This document shows positions 7,185 to 17,225 of a stretch of DNA of 52,879 nt, piece by piece (the first letter of the stretch is position 1; each line of letters opens with the position of its first letter). The notes below the pieces were generated by a model. The model saw nothing but the letters and a program-made list of their open reading frames with translations, ran no database searches and was not told the origin of the DNA. The translations under genes were made by a program, and so were the position numbers. Location of the stretch: the NCBI GenBank assembly GCA_024681515.1, contig JAILAR010000189.1, forward strand, positions 1-52,879, written 5' to 3'. The DNA comes from Eubacterium sp. Lineage in GTDB: Bacteria; Bacillota; Clostridia; Lachnospirales; Lachnospiraceae.

Positions 7185-8489
7185 ATGGAAATCATTCTTC
7201 ATCTGTCATCAGACCTGCTGGACATTTATTCCGGAATCACGTTCATGAATGTTCTTCTGAACAATCGAAAAAAGACTCCAACATCCATCATTATCCTGTG
7301 TTTTTCAATCTATATGGGTGTTCTCTGGGGACTGGAATATATACCTTCTGTTCCTGTAACAATATTAGCCTCCTCTGCCATGTTATTTTCACTTACACTT
7401 CTTTACAACGGAAAATGGATTGTTCGAATTCTTACCGTTCTTTTCCTTTCCCTGTCCACCAGTCTCGGTGAAACTCTGTTTACCCTTATTGCACGTCCTT
7501 TCATTCCGGATTTATATACAACCGATGATTATCGTGTATTTCTTCTGATGATGTTCGGAAGTTCCATCTGCGAATATCTGATCACCAGAATCATTCTTGT
7601 TTTTTGGAGAATTGCGTTTCACAGGGAACGCATTAATTTTTCCTTACTTGCGCTTCTATCTCCAATCCTATCAATCTTTATGTTGGATGCATTTGCTGTC
7701 TATAATGTAGAGCGCAGTGTTAGCGATGGTTTTCTGATCTCTTTTTTCATATTCAACGTTGTGATCAATATCGTAAACTACTGGCTGGTCAACTATGTCA
7801 TCCGCTACAACAATCTGACCGAAAAAATGTCACTCATGAAACAGCAAAACCTCCTTCAGGAAGCAAAGTATGACCAACTATCCTCCGCTTATCGAAATAC
7901 GAGAAGCATTGTCCATGATGTAAAAAAACACTATTTAACTCAGAAAGCCTATTTGGACAAAGGTGAATACGATACATTATCCGAATATCTCGACAAATGC
8001 ATGGACACCCTGGAACACAAATATATCCAGTTCAATACCGGAAATCTTGTTCTCGATACATTTATCAGCAACCATAAAACGATGGCAGAAGAAAGAGGAA
8101 TCCGATTTATCACAAAAATCCGGATTGATAAAGACCGTATCCCCGTTGATGATTATCAACTCAGCATTATCATTGGAAATCTCCTGGATAATGCTCTGAA
8201 TGAATGCAGATTGATTCCTGCAGAGCAGGACCCTTTCATACGTCTTTTGATCACGATGGATGATCATGATCATTTCATCATCCAGATTGCCAACTCTAAA
8301 AATCGGACACATCCAATCGAACCAAAAGAACCCCTATATCATGGATATGGATTACAGAACATTGAAATGATTACTGAAAAAATGAATGGAATGATGGTAC
8401 TGGAAAAAGACAACCCTGACATCTTTTCAGTTAATATCTCGATTCCTATTACTAACCCTGCAAAGCGCCAGTATCTGACCTTAAAATAA
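7185..8489 (+). CDS. agrC: AgrC-like GHKL sensor histidine kinase
   Basis: 434 residues. About six hydrophobic segments fill residues 1-205, the usual peptide-sensing membrane domain. A linker follows, then the dimerisation helix with the phospho-acceptor segment SIVHDVKKHYLTQ. The GHKL ATPase domain has NLLDNALNEC (N box) and GYGLQNI (G box), with an absent or weak F box as in AgrC and ComD proteins. The frame is open upstream to 7065, overlapping the regulator by 100 bases. I chose the ATG at 7185 because AAAAGGAAGGATTATTCATC precedes it and it starts directly with the first membrane segment. It is presumed to sense the mature cyclic peptide and phosphorylate Asp59 of the adjacent regulator. 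Confidence 0.9.
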   Translation: MEIILHLSSDLLDIYSGITFMNVLLNNRKKTPTSIIILCFSIYMGVLWGLEYIPSVPVTILASSAMLFSLTLLYNGKWIVRILTVLFLSLSTSLGETLFTLIARPFIPDLYTTDDYRVFLLMMFGSSICEYLITRIILVFWRIAFHRERINFSLLALLSPILSIFMLDAFAVYNVERSVSDGFLISFFIFNVVINIVNYWLVNYVIRYNNLTEKMSLMKQQNLLQEAKYDQLSSAYRNTRSIVHDVKKHYLTQKAYLDKGEYDTLSEYLDKCMDTLEHKYIQFNTGNLVLDTFISNHKTMAEERGIRFITKIRIDKDRIPVDDYQLSIIIGNLLDNALNECRLIPAEQDPFIRLLITMDDHDHFIIQIANSKNRTHPIEPKEPLYHGYGLQNIEMITEKMNGMMVLEKDNPDIFSVNISIPITNPAKRQYLTLK

Positions 8490-8560
8490 CCAATATTCTG
8501 CAATTCTTCTCATTCAAACACAAATCAGAAACATCTATAATTATCAGCCACAACAAAAAC

Positions 8561-8604
8561 GCCTCCCGACGAGTGATCTTAAAGAGATCATTCTGTCGGG
8601 AGGC
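8561..8604. terminator. Intrinsic terminator between convergent genes
   Basis: A 10-bp perfect stem (GCCTCCCGAC / GTCGGGAGGC) encloses a second stem (TGATCT / AGATCA). It lies between the end of the kinase gene and the end of the adhesin gene. The flanks are A-rich on the left and T-rich (ACTTCTTTG) on the right, so it can act in both directions. Confidence 0.8.
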
Positions 8605-8681
8605 ACTTCTTTGTCCGTTCGCAGACCATCGATCGAAAGTCTATAAAAAACTCATCAACAGCCTGCGAACCGGATATTAAA

Positions 8682-11600
8682 TTACTTCTTGCTACTCTTC
8701 TTCAGTTTCCTCTTCTTCGTTCCGACCACCGTAGCGCCTGCCAGGGACAGTGCCATAAGGCCTGCCACCGGAAGGAGCGGTGTGTCATCGCTTGTCTTCG
8801 GAACATCCGGAGGTGTCTCCGGCGGAAGTTCTTCGTCGATCATGGAAACCTTGATCACGCGGCCTTCATCCGGTCCGACTTCGTCATTCGATACCGTGAA
8901 GCTTACGGGACCTGCCAGTGCATAGCCTGCCGGCGCCTTCACTTCTACCAGACGATAGGTATGTCCTACGATCAGCTTACCGCTGATCTCCGTCTCTGCT
9001 TCTCCGGTCACCCACTCGGGGATGATAACATTTCCGTCCTCATCTTCCACACGAAGGGTTGCGCCTGCCAGCAGCTTGCCGTCCTTGGTGATCTTGGTGA
9101 TCTTTGCAACGACTACCGGCTCCAGCCAGGTTACATTGCCGTTTGCATCGATCGTCACGGTACCGTCGCCGTTATCCACCGAAGCGTTATCGATAATCAC
9201 AACAGGTTCTCCCTGTTCGTCTGTATCCACCTTGAAGGTGATACGTACGGTGTTCTTTGATACATAGTAGCCGTCCGGTGAGGTCATCTCCTTAAGGCTG
9301 TATTTCTTGCCCGGAAGCACGCCCTCGAACTTCACCTTACCGTCTTTGCCCGTGGTCCTCTGAGCGATCATCGTTACGCTTCCGTCGCCGGATTCCACAA
9401 AGAGTGCATAGGTGGAGCCTTCCAGCGTCCGGGTCGGCTCATCCTCACTCACCTTGGTGAATTCCAGATCCGCGCGCAGCGGCTCATTGATGATCCGGTT
9501 CTTTTCCAGCGGCGTTCCGTCTTCGGTCGTGATCTCGGATACCGTTCCGTTTGCGATGGTCACGTAGTATACCGTGTCATCCAATACATACTCCTCCGGG
9601 CAGTGCACTTCCCATATCTTATAGGTGCCGGCCGGCATCGGCAGGAATTCTACCAAACCGTTCTCATTGCTCTGTGCATAGTAGACCACATTGTCATAGA
9701 CGACATTTTCTGCCTGGAAGACCACGCCCTTCAGCGGTCGGATCTCGTCTGCCAGCGGACTGCAAAGCTCATTTACATAGCCATACTTGGTGAAATGAAC
9801 CACACCCTCATCAGCTTTGTAATCATCCGCAAAGTCCACTCTGGTCTGCTCGGTACTGCTGATCACAATGTTCGTTGCGGTCGCGCCCTCTTCTTCCGGA
9901 CCCGCCATGATCTGATGGGTTACGGTTTCCAGAATCGCTCCGTCCACATCGTAATCGGTCTCGGTCACTGTGTAGATGTCACCCGGTCTTGCTTCGATCT
10001 CATAGCTGTATACGCCTGTGGTCTGATCGAAATCAAATTGTGTCAGGTTGACAACCACACTGTCACCTGTGGTTTCATTTGTGATGGTGAACTCCAGCTG
10101 TCCTGCTGCTTCTTCCGGTGTCACATCACCCTTGATGGTCTTGGTGATCAGCAGGCTGCCCTTCTTATAGGTATCCTCGTAAGCGGCTACGGTCTCCTGA
10201 CCGACGGCCACTTCCTCTGTGAGCATGGAGTAAACTCCGTTTGTCTTGTCCAGTGCGACTGCATTTGCTGTTACGCTTTCCAGGATCGCGCCGTCCACAT
10301 CGTAGATCACTTCGGATACCACATACTTCTGTCCTGCCGGAACTGTCAGTTCCAGCTCATAGATATCCCCATTCTTTGTGAAATCATTCGCAAGGATCAG
10401 GTTCTCCATGCGCTTGCCGTCAATTACCAGTACATCTCCGGCCTCGTCCGTGATGGTGAACTGCAGCTGACCCGCAGCCTCCTCCGGTGTCACATCGCCT
10501 TTGATGGTCTTGGTGATCTTCAGGGTGCCTTCATTCTTCGTGTTCGTGAACTCGGCTTCTGCCTGGTCTACGCTGATGGCTCCGGTATCGCCGGATGCCG
10601 TCGTGATGAATTCAGCATCATCCTGCTCCGTAACCGTATACTGCACGGTTGTCGGAAGTCCGGTTGCTGTCTTTGACTCTCCGTCCTTCAGTGTGAACGT
10701 AGCCACACCGTTTGTAAAGGTCATGTCTCCGTAGGTTCCGCTGATGGTAGTATCACTCAGTGTAACCGTAAATGTAAAGTTCTTCTGCTTATCCGCAGCC
10801 ACGTTACTTACAACCGTCTTGGAAACCTTCAGATCTCCTGTGTCGCGGGTATTTGTAAATTCTGCCTCTGACTTCTGCGTCTCACTGATGGTTCCGGTAT
10901 CACCGGTCTTTCCGGTATTGGTAAAGCCGGTTACCGATACTTCCGTTACCGTATAGCCAACGCCCACCGGCAGACCAACGGCCGTCTTCTGTTCGCCGCC
11001 CTTCAGAACTATGGTGGCAACACCCTGATCAAAGGTCATCTCACCGTAGGTTCCGGTAATGGTCGCATCATCCAATGTGACTGTAAAGGTGAATTCCTGA
11101 TCTGCATCTGCTGCCAGATCCGAAATGAGTTCCTTGGAAACCTCCAGGTCACCGGTCTTCCGGGTGTTTGTAAATGCTGCCGTCTGGGCCGTATCTCCGA
11201 TAGTCCCGGTCTCACCGGTCTTCGTTGTCACAAAGAGATTATCCGCATCCTCTGTTACGGTATAGCCGATACCCTTGGCAAGTCCGGTTGCGGTCTTTGA
11301 CTCTCCGTCCTTCAATGTGAACGTAGCCACACCGTTCGTAAAGGTCATATCGCCATAGGTTCCGTTTACGGTATTGTCGTCCAGTGTTACCGTGAAGCGG
11401 AACTCTTTCAGATGATCTGCCGAAGCATCCGATACCACCGTCTTCGAAACGATCAGTCCGCCTTCATCCTTCGTGTTTGTGAATTCCGCTTCGGCCTCTG
11501 TCGTTGAAATATCTCCCGTACTTCCGGTGGACGCAGTAACGAATGCTGCATCCGCCTGTTCCGTAACCGTATACTGCACGGTTGTCGGAAGTCCCTCCGC

Positions 11601-14600
11601 GGTCCTGGATTCCCCGTCCTTCAGTGTGAACGTAGCCACACCGTTTGTAAAGGTCATTTCTCCATAGGTTCCGCTGATAGTTGTATCACTCAGTGTAACC
11701 GTGAAAGTAAAGTTAATTTGCTTATCCGAAGCAGTACTGCTGACAACCGTCTTGGAAACCTTCAGATTTCCGGTTTCACGGGTATTCGTAAAGACTGCCT
11801 CTGACCTTTGGGCCTCGCTGATGATTCCGGCTTCACCGGTCTTGCCTGTGTTGACGAATCCGTCTGCCGAGGCCTCTGTTATCGTATAGCCGACGCCCTC
11901 CGGAAGTCCGACAGCCGTCTTCTGCTCGCCGCCCTTCAGAACTACGGTAGCAACGCCCTGATCAAAGGTCATATCACCGTAAGTTCCGCTGATGGCCGCA
12001 TCATCCAATGTAACCGTAAAGGTAAATACCTGATCCGCATCTGCTGCCAGATCCGATACGAGTACCTTGGAAAGCTTCAGATCTCCCTTTTTCTCTTTAA
12101 TGTTATTAAATGTGATTCCCACACCGTTTGCATAGGGCACGGTCTCCGTACCTGCGGCTGTGGTCTTCTCCACCTTCGTCACATTTGCAACGAGCTTGGA
12201 AGCGTCATTTGTATCCTGCGCCACGGTTACGGTCACGGTAAACTCCGTTCCGTCCGTTGCGATCTCCGGCATACCCACTACCGCACCCTCAGTGATCTTG
12301 TAGGTATGTACCGCAGGCTCCGTGTAGGAAATGGTATCGAAGCTGACTGCATTTGCCGCATTGGTCTTCGTCTGTGCTGCCGTCAGCTTATCCGCCACAT
12401 TGCCGGTCGTGGTCTCTTCCAGCGTAAATGAGAACTTGGAATCATAGTCGCTGCCTGCGGTTACCGCAGTTCCGTTCACGTTCTTGAAAGCCTTGAGGGC
12501 GATGCCGCCTTCCAGCTTCTTATAGGTATTGGTCAGTGTAACCTCTGCGGTTCCTCCCTTTGTAACCGCCACATTCTCCTTTGTGATCGTGGAGTTTGCC
12601 TCATCGATCACCAGATTGTAGGTGGCAAAAAGTCCGTCCGCATTCGTTTCCGTTATCTTGTAATCATTAGCCAGTGGGAGTCCGGAAACCGTATAGCCCT
12701 GATGTCCCGTAGAGAGCTTAATGTACAAATCCTTCCAGGTAAAGGTCGCGTAAACCGTATCCCCACGCTTTACCTGGAACGTCAGGTCAAATTTCGCGTT
12801 GTTCGGAATCGACACATCGCTCGGAACGACAAAGTCCTTCTTTACCAGAATGGAACCCGTCTTCAGGGTGTTCGTAATGGTATAGGCCGCATCCACAGTG
12901 GTATCCTGCGCCGCTGCCGGATTACCTGCGGTGTAGTTTACCTGGATCGCCGTCTTTGTAGCGGTGGTCTCTTCCACACTGTAGGTAATAGCATTCAGAT
13001 CCGCGTCATATTTGTCCAGACCTGTCCATGTGTAGGTCCAGCTGTTGGCATCGTTTAAGGTTACAGCCGCACCCACATTCGATGCTGCGGCTGCGCCGGT
13101 CGCCTTGCCCTTCAGCTGAACATCCACACTTGCCGGGCGAAGGCTGTACTTATCGTCCTGGTCATCCCAGATCTTCGTTACCTTCAGGCTGGTCTTCGGC
13201 ATATCATAGCTGTTGGTTACCGTTACCTTCGTTGTACCGTCATTGGCCAGGGTTCCGCTGTATCCGGGTGAAACTGCCGCATTGTCATATGTAAAGCCCT
13301 TTGCGATCAGCGTTCGGTTCTCGGTCTCCGTTACCAGATACTCGGTTCCACGGGGCAGACCGCTGATCTTTGCGGATTCACCGTCTGCCAGAGAAATGGT
13401 TCCTGCATCATTTGTCAGATTGATCACACGGTTTTCCGTGGTGCCGTCTGCCTTGGTTATAGCAGCCGTAACGGAAGCCGGAATCGTCTTTCCTGTCGGT
13501 GCCGACAGCACGAAGTCGATGGGGAAGGTCTGTGCCTTCACAGTCGCTTCCACAGCCGTACCTGCAACCGCTGTAGTATCCAGCTTCTTCTCAAACGTAA
13601 AGCTTGTCTTCGGCTCGTCCTTGGTATTCGGGAAACGCGCCGGAATATCACTGGATTTTTCAATGATATTGCCTTCCGCATCATGGGTGAAAACGACCTT
13701 ATAGTAATTGTCGTCGATCACGTACTGCGGATCCGGAACTGCCGTCTCCTTGATGTAGAACGTGGTATCTCCGGTCGGTGCAACCGTCAGATCTGCAAAG
13801 GATACGATACCCTGCGCGTCAGAGGTTGCCGTAATGCCGAGAGAAGTCTTGCTTTCATCGTAAAGCGTAAACTCCGCACCTGCCAGAGGCTCATCATTTT
13901 CATTTACCTTTGTAAAGTAAATGTTCGGTTTATAGTTACGGATCTTCAGGATATCGCCGTCCACATACTCAAACCGGGTATAGTCCGGATCGGTTCCTTC
14001 GATCAGCATGAACTGATACCAGGTCTCATCGATCATGTAGCCTGCCGGAGCTTTCACTTCCTTCAGGTAGTACACGTTCTTATAGGTATCATCCGACGAC
14101 ATGAAATCCACATCGTACTGACTGATCACTGCGATACCGTTCTGATTCGTGGTGATCACCACATCCTCTGTGGAGGCGCCCATTGATGAGCCTTCCTTCC
14201 ACTTCATCGGGTTCTTATTTGCATCATACATCTTGAAGGATGCACCCTGCAGTTTCTTCTGCAGGTTGCCGTCTTCATATTTGAAGATGTTCAGGTGCCG
14301 GATGGAACCGGTTCCGCCGGCATCCGCCTTCACTTTAAAGCTCTTTGTGGAAACCGCCAGATGTCCTGCGGTCTCAAATTCGTTGCGTACAGTCAGCTTG
14401 CCGTCTGAACCTGCTTCACCGGAAACCCGGGAACTGTAGGTCATGGTCACCGGAGTAGCATCCGGGATATTATAAATTGTCAGTACATTTCCTTTTGCAT
14501 CGCTGGTGATCCCTGCATCCGCCGGATCAAAGCTGATGGTGGTATAGTTGATGGCCAGATTCGTGAAGGTATCCGTAGCCGTCATGGGATCACCGTTATT

Positions 14601-16994
14601 CAGCGTAAGACCAAGAGGATTGATCACCACCTGATACTGTGCGGTTGCGGAATGCAGGCTCACGCCTTCTCCCGTCTCCGGGAACTGTTCCGGATTCGTC
14701 AGTGTCTTTGTGATCGGTGCGTACTCGAAATCAAAATCCAGATCATCCGATACTTCACCCACCTTTGCGGTGTTCTTCAGCGTGATCTTATCATGACCGG
14801 TATCCGCCACACGCTGTGCCAGACGTCGATATGCGCCGGTACTCTTTACTTTCAGTGCGTATGTGATCCTGTAATGGGTGTTCGAACCATAGATATAACT
14901 CTGATCCAGAGACATACGGAAAGAACCCCCTCCGGTGGAAATATCACCGGGCAGGATGGCTGTCTCGTTATCGCCCTGATAATACTGACTTCCGCTGTAA
15001 ATGCGAGGTGCATATGCATAGCTTGTGTCTGTGGTAACCAGTTCCAGTTCCGGATCAAAGGTATCCTCCAGGATCAGCGGAACCGTGGGGTTTGCAACAA
15101 TGACCTCAAACTTGTAGACCGGATAACCGGAGCCGTCCGCTGCTTTGCCTGCCGATTTCTTCTCGATGGTAGGCGGAACCACCTTTGCGGTTGCTGAAGT
15201 CCGTCCGGTCTGATTTCCGGATCTGATCTCCGCGGTATTGTTGTGATCCTGCATCCACGTTTCGGTAGCGGATTTTGCCACCCATTCATCGCTGATCACG
15301 GTCTTATACTCGAACTCGACAGTCTGATCCGTGCCTGTGGTATTTGCAATACCGTCCGGGAATGAAATAACGAACTTCTTCTGATCCGCATCCTCAGCCA
15401 CCGAATAATTCAGCGCTCCGCCGGTGGAATTTGAAAGCAATGAGAGGCTTCCGGGAACCAGATGTTCCACAACCTCGGTGCCGTCTATCCAGTTCGTCGG
15501 AACGGAATCCGTAATCGTTGTATTGACTCCCAGGCCTGCCTTCGGAACCGCAACGATCAGCTTCCAGGTGATCTCCTTATTGACAGTATCTACGTCTGAT
15601 GCAGATTTCGTCAGGCTGAGCGCCTCCGGCCCTACCGTGATACCGGTGGTCCCTTTGTGACCTCTGCCATCTTCGATGGTATTATTAATCGTCTTGTTCG
15701 CTGTCATCTCTGTAGCAGGGACAGTTACTTCATAGGTAATGACATACTTGTACGGAGTGGTATCATTCAGCTGATAGGTCCACTTTGTATCGGAAAGCGT
15801 TGCAGGAGACACCTCTTCTTCGGAAACAAGTGCTCCGTTTTTTCCGTACCTTGCGATATTCAGCTTCAGATCTGCCGGATAGGTGATCCCTGTTCCGTCG
15901 ATGATATCCGTCAGCGTCACTCCGTTCATGGGAACGATGCAGTAATCGTTGTAATTTACCGTATAAGTGATGGTCTTGCTTCCGTCCGCATTCAGACTGG
16001 AGGAAGACGCACTCTTCCCAAGGTTCGCATAGGTGATCTTGTTCTGCAGATTGTACGGAACCGGATCCGGGTCCGGATCTTCATTACTGGTCACATCAAC
16101 CGTATTTCCGGTCTCTGTACCGGTACCCTCTCCGGAAACCTGAGAATAATCGATATCCACGGAATAATTAATGACCACACTCTGCCCGTCCGTCATGGTG
16201 GGGATGGTGATATCAAAACCGCCCGCCGTCACATTCGAAGTAACGGAGCCTGAATAGTCCGCTCCGCCGGATGTGATGGAATCAATGGTAAGCCCGGTAA
16301 ATGCCGTGCCCGTCAGGGTGTCCTTCACCTTTACATTGTTGTTGGTCCGCTTGGAATTCACGGTTACGGTGAAATGTGCCTTGCCGTCATCCGTAGAATA
16401 GAAACCGGTCTTTGCAACCGTCACCTTGGATTCGGTATCGTACTGTACCGGAATCTTCACGTTATTTCCGAAGTCCAGTTCATTCAGGCCTTCGTCAAAC
16501 TGCACGTCAAAATCCAGATAAAACTTCACATTTCGGGAATCCCGAAGGGAAGCATCCTCTGCGAAGGTTCCGGTGATCTCATAATGATCACCCACAAGTG
16601 TCGGTGCATATGTGGTGCCGTCGATACTCTGACTGTCATTGATCAGGATCGTGAGCGGAGAATGCACCTGGGTGATCTTTACACCCGCCGGAAATGCATA
16701 AGTAAAGGTGCGGTTGTCCGGATCCATGTGGAACTGAACATTTCCCGCATCACTTTCCGCAAAATTCACATGCATTCCATAGGTCTTCTCCGAGTCGATC
16801 AGCCACGCCACATCCTTCGGCGTGCTGCTGCCGGCCTCATACAGATCGACCCCTCTCAGAAAACTCGTGATGTCATTGTCCGCTGCATATACATCATTCC
16901 GGGAGATGGAACCCGTCCCCGGAAGGATCAGCGAAATGACCATCAGAGCCGCGAGTATGATTGCCAATACCCGCCTTTCTCGCTTTCTCTCCAT
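8682..16994 (-). CDS. Giant sortase-anchored multidomain surface adhesin
   Basis: About 2770 residues. Signal peptide (LAIILAALMVISLILPGTGS), N-terminal adhesin-like beta domains, then repeated isopeptide-type modules. SpaA/Cna-B-like domains include LNIFKYEDGNLQKKLQGASF and NENDEPLAGAEFTLYD; a Cna-B unit starts SLKVTKIWDDQDDKYSLRP. A pilin-type domain begins near GGIALKAFKNVNGTAV. Five units of about 103 residues (DNA about 12.09 to 10.53 kb) start G-x-L-x-V-S-K and end EFTNT, followed by two related longer units and three more SpaA-like domains. The C-terminus has the sorting signal VPKTSDD, a hydrophobic helix and KKRKLKK. The frame extends to 17012, but AGGAGG before the ATG at 16994 favours that start. 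The role is presumably adhesion to host or partner cells; no ligand can be inferred and no sortase lies nearby. Confidence 0.9.
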   Translation of the reverse strand: MERKRERRVLAIILAALMVISLILPGTGSISRNDVYAADNDITSFLRGVDLYEAGSSTPKDVAWLIDSEKTYGMHVNFAESDAGNVQFHMDPDNRTFTYAFPAGVKITQVHSPLTILINDSQSIDGTTYAPTLVGDHYEITGTFAEDASLRDSRNVKFYLDFDVQFDEGLNELDFGNNVKIPVQYDTESKVTVAKTGFYSTDDGKAHFTVTVNSKRTNNNVKVKDTLTGTAFTGLTIDSITSGGADYSGSVTSNVTAGGFDITIPTMTDGQSVVINYSVDIDYSQVSGEGTGTETGNTVDVTSNEDPDPDPVPYNLQNKITYANLGKSASSSSLNADGSKTITYTVNYNDYCIVPMNGVTLTDIIDGTGITYPADLKLNIARYGKNGALVSEEEVSPATLSDTKWTYQLNDTTPYKYVITYEVTVPATEMTANKTINNTIEDGRGHKGTTGITVGPEALSLTKSASDVDTVNKEITWKLIVAVPKAGLGVNTTITDSVPTNWIDGTEVVEHLVPGSLSLLSNSTGGALNYSVAEDADQKKFVISFPDGIANTTGTDQTVEFEYKTVISDEWVAKSATETWMQDHNNTAEIRSGNQTGRTSATAKVVPPTIEKKSAGKAADGSGYPVYKFEVIVANPTVPLILEDTFDPELELVTTDTSYAYAPRIYSGSQYYQGDNETAILPGDISTGGGSFRMSLDQSYIYGSNTHYRITYALKVKSTGAYRRLAQRVADTGHDKITLKNTAKVGEVSDDLDFDFEYAPITKTLTNPEQFPETGEGVSLHSATAQYQVVINPLGLTLNNGDPMTATDTFTNLAINYTTISFDPADAGITSDAKGNVLTIYNIPDATPVTMTYSSRVSGEAGSDGKLTVRNEFETAGHLAVSTKSFKVKADAGGTGSIRHLNIFKYEDGNLQKKLQGASFKMYDANKNPMKWKEGSSMGASTEDVVITTNQNGIAVISQYDVDFMSSDDTYKNVYYLKEVKAPAGYMIDETWYQFMLIEGTDPDYTRFEYVDGDILKIRNYKPNIYFTKVNENDEPLAGAEFTLYDESKTSLGITATSDAQGIVSFADLTVAPTGDTTFYIKETAVPDPQYVIDDNYYKVVFTHDAEGNIIEKSSDIPARFPNTKDEPKTSFTFEKKLDTTAVAGTAVEATVKAQTFPIDFVLSAPTGKTIPASVTAAITKADGTTENRVINLTNDAGTISLADGESAKISGLPRGTEYLVTETENRTLIAKGFTYDNAAVSPGYSGTLANDGTTKVTVTNSYDMPKTSLKVTKIWDDQDDKYSLRPASVDVQLKGKATGAAAASNVGAAVTLNDANSWTYTWTGLDKYDADLNAITYSVEETTATKTAIQVNYTAGNPAAAQDTTVDAAYTITNTLKTGSILVKKDFVVPSDVSIPNNAKFDLTFQVKRGDTVYATFTWKDLYIKLSTGHQGYTVSGLPLANDYKITETNADGLFATYNLVIDEANSTITKENVAVTKGGTAEVTLTNTYKKLEGGIALKAFKNVNGTAVTAGSDYDSKFSFTLEETTTGNVADKLTAAQTKTNAANAVSFDTISYTEPAVHTYKITEGAVVGMPEIATDGTEFTVTVTVAQDTNDASKLVANVTKVEKTTAAGTETVPYANGVGITFNNIKEKKGDLKLSKVLVSDLAADADQVFTFTVTLDDAAISGTYGDMTFDQGVATVVLKGGEQKTAVGLPEGVGYTITEASADGFVNTGKTGEAGIISEAQRSEAVFTNTRETGNLKVSKTVVSSTASDKQINFTFTVTLSDTTISGTYGEMTFTNGVATFTLKDGESRTAEGLPTTVQYTVTEQADAAFVTASTGSTGDISTTEAEAEFTNTKDEGGLIVSKTVVSDASADHLKEFRFTVTLDDNTVNGTYGDMTFTNGVATFTLKDGESKTATGLAKGIGYTVTEDADNLFVTTKTGETGTIGDTAQTAAFTNTRKTGDLEVSKELISDLAADADQEFTFTVTLDDATITGTYGEMTFDQGVATIVLKGGEQKTAVGLPVGVGYTVTEVSVTGFTNTGKTGDTGTISETQKSEAEFTNTRDTGDLKVSKTVVSNVAADKQKNFTFTVTLSDTTISGTYGDMTFTNGVATFTLKDGESKTATGLPTTVQYTVTEQDDAEFITTASGDTGAISVDQAEAEFTNTKNEGTLKITKTIKGDVTPEEAAGQLQFTITDEAGDVLVIDGKRMENLILANDFTKNGDIYELELTVPAGQKYVVSEVIYDVDGAILESVTANAVALDKTNGVYSMLTEEVAVGQETVAAYEDTYKKGSLLITKTIKGDVTPEEAAGQLEFTITNETTGDSVVVNLTQFDFDQTTGVYSYEIEARPGDIYTVTETDYDVDGAILETVTHQIMAGPEEEGATATNIVISSTEQTRVDFADDYKADEGVVHFTKYGYVNELCSPLADEIRPLKGVVFQAENVVYDNVVYYAQSNENGLVEFLPMPAGTYKIWEVHCPEEYVLDDTVYYVTIANGTVSEITTEDGTPLEKNRIINEPLRADLEFTKVSEDEPTRTLEGSTYALFVESGDGSVTMIAQRTTGKDGKVKFEGVLPGKKYSLKEMTSPDGYYVSKNTVRITFKVDTDEQGEPVVIIDNASVDNGDGTVTIDANGNVTWLEPVVVAKITKITKDGKLLAGATLRVEDEDGNVIIPEWVTGEAETEISGKLIVGHTYRLVEVKAPAGYALAGPVSFTVSNDEVGPDEGRVIKVSMIDEELPPETPPDVPKTSDDTPLLPVAGLMALSLAGATVVGTKKRKLKKSSKK

Positions 16995-17035
16995 ACTTTC
17001 TTTCCTCCTCATTTACAAAAGGATATAGATAAATT

Positions 17036-17064
17036 ATTGTATCATAATTTGAATTGTCAGGCAA
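17036..17064 (-). promoter_or_regulatory. Sigma-A-type promoter of the adhesin gene
   Basis: On the minus strand TTGCCT (17059-17064), a 17-base spacer and TACAAT (17036-17041), 42 bases before the ATG at 16994. The spacing is optimal and both hexamers match the consensus well. The CACAAA-type boxes of the agr region were not seen here. Confidence 0.65.
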
Positions 17065-17140
17065 CCGATTTTATGTAAATCTTTGTTGACATTTTATGAT
17101 TGTCTCCCTCGTTCTGATGCAACGGATTTTATTTTTCGAA

Positions 17141-17189
17141 ACAATACGGGAGACGGCCGTCACGTAGTAACTGCCGTCTCCCGTATTGT
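17141..17189 (-). terminator. Strong hairpin downstream of the LURP-one-like gene
   Basis: A 17-bp perfect inverted repeat (ACAATACGGGAGACGGC and its complement) with a 15-base loop. It lies between the end of the 17226-17726 gene and the adhesin promoter on the same strand, so it should end the upstream transcript. The following tract (TTTCGAAAAATAAAAT on the minus strand) is only moderately T-rich. Confidence 0.75.
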
Positions 17190-17225
17190 TTCTTAATAGT
17201 CTCCCGGCTCAGAACACCCGATATC

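Noticed and set aside
17086-17120. TTGACA on the plus strand near 17085 followed by TATGAT
   Set aside because: The spacing is too short (five bases) and no plus-strand gene follows.
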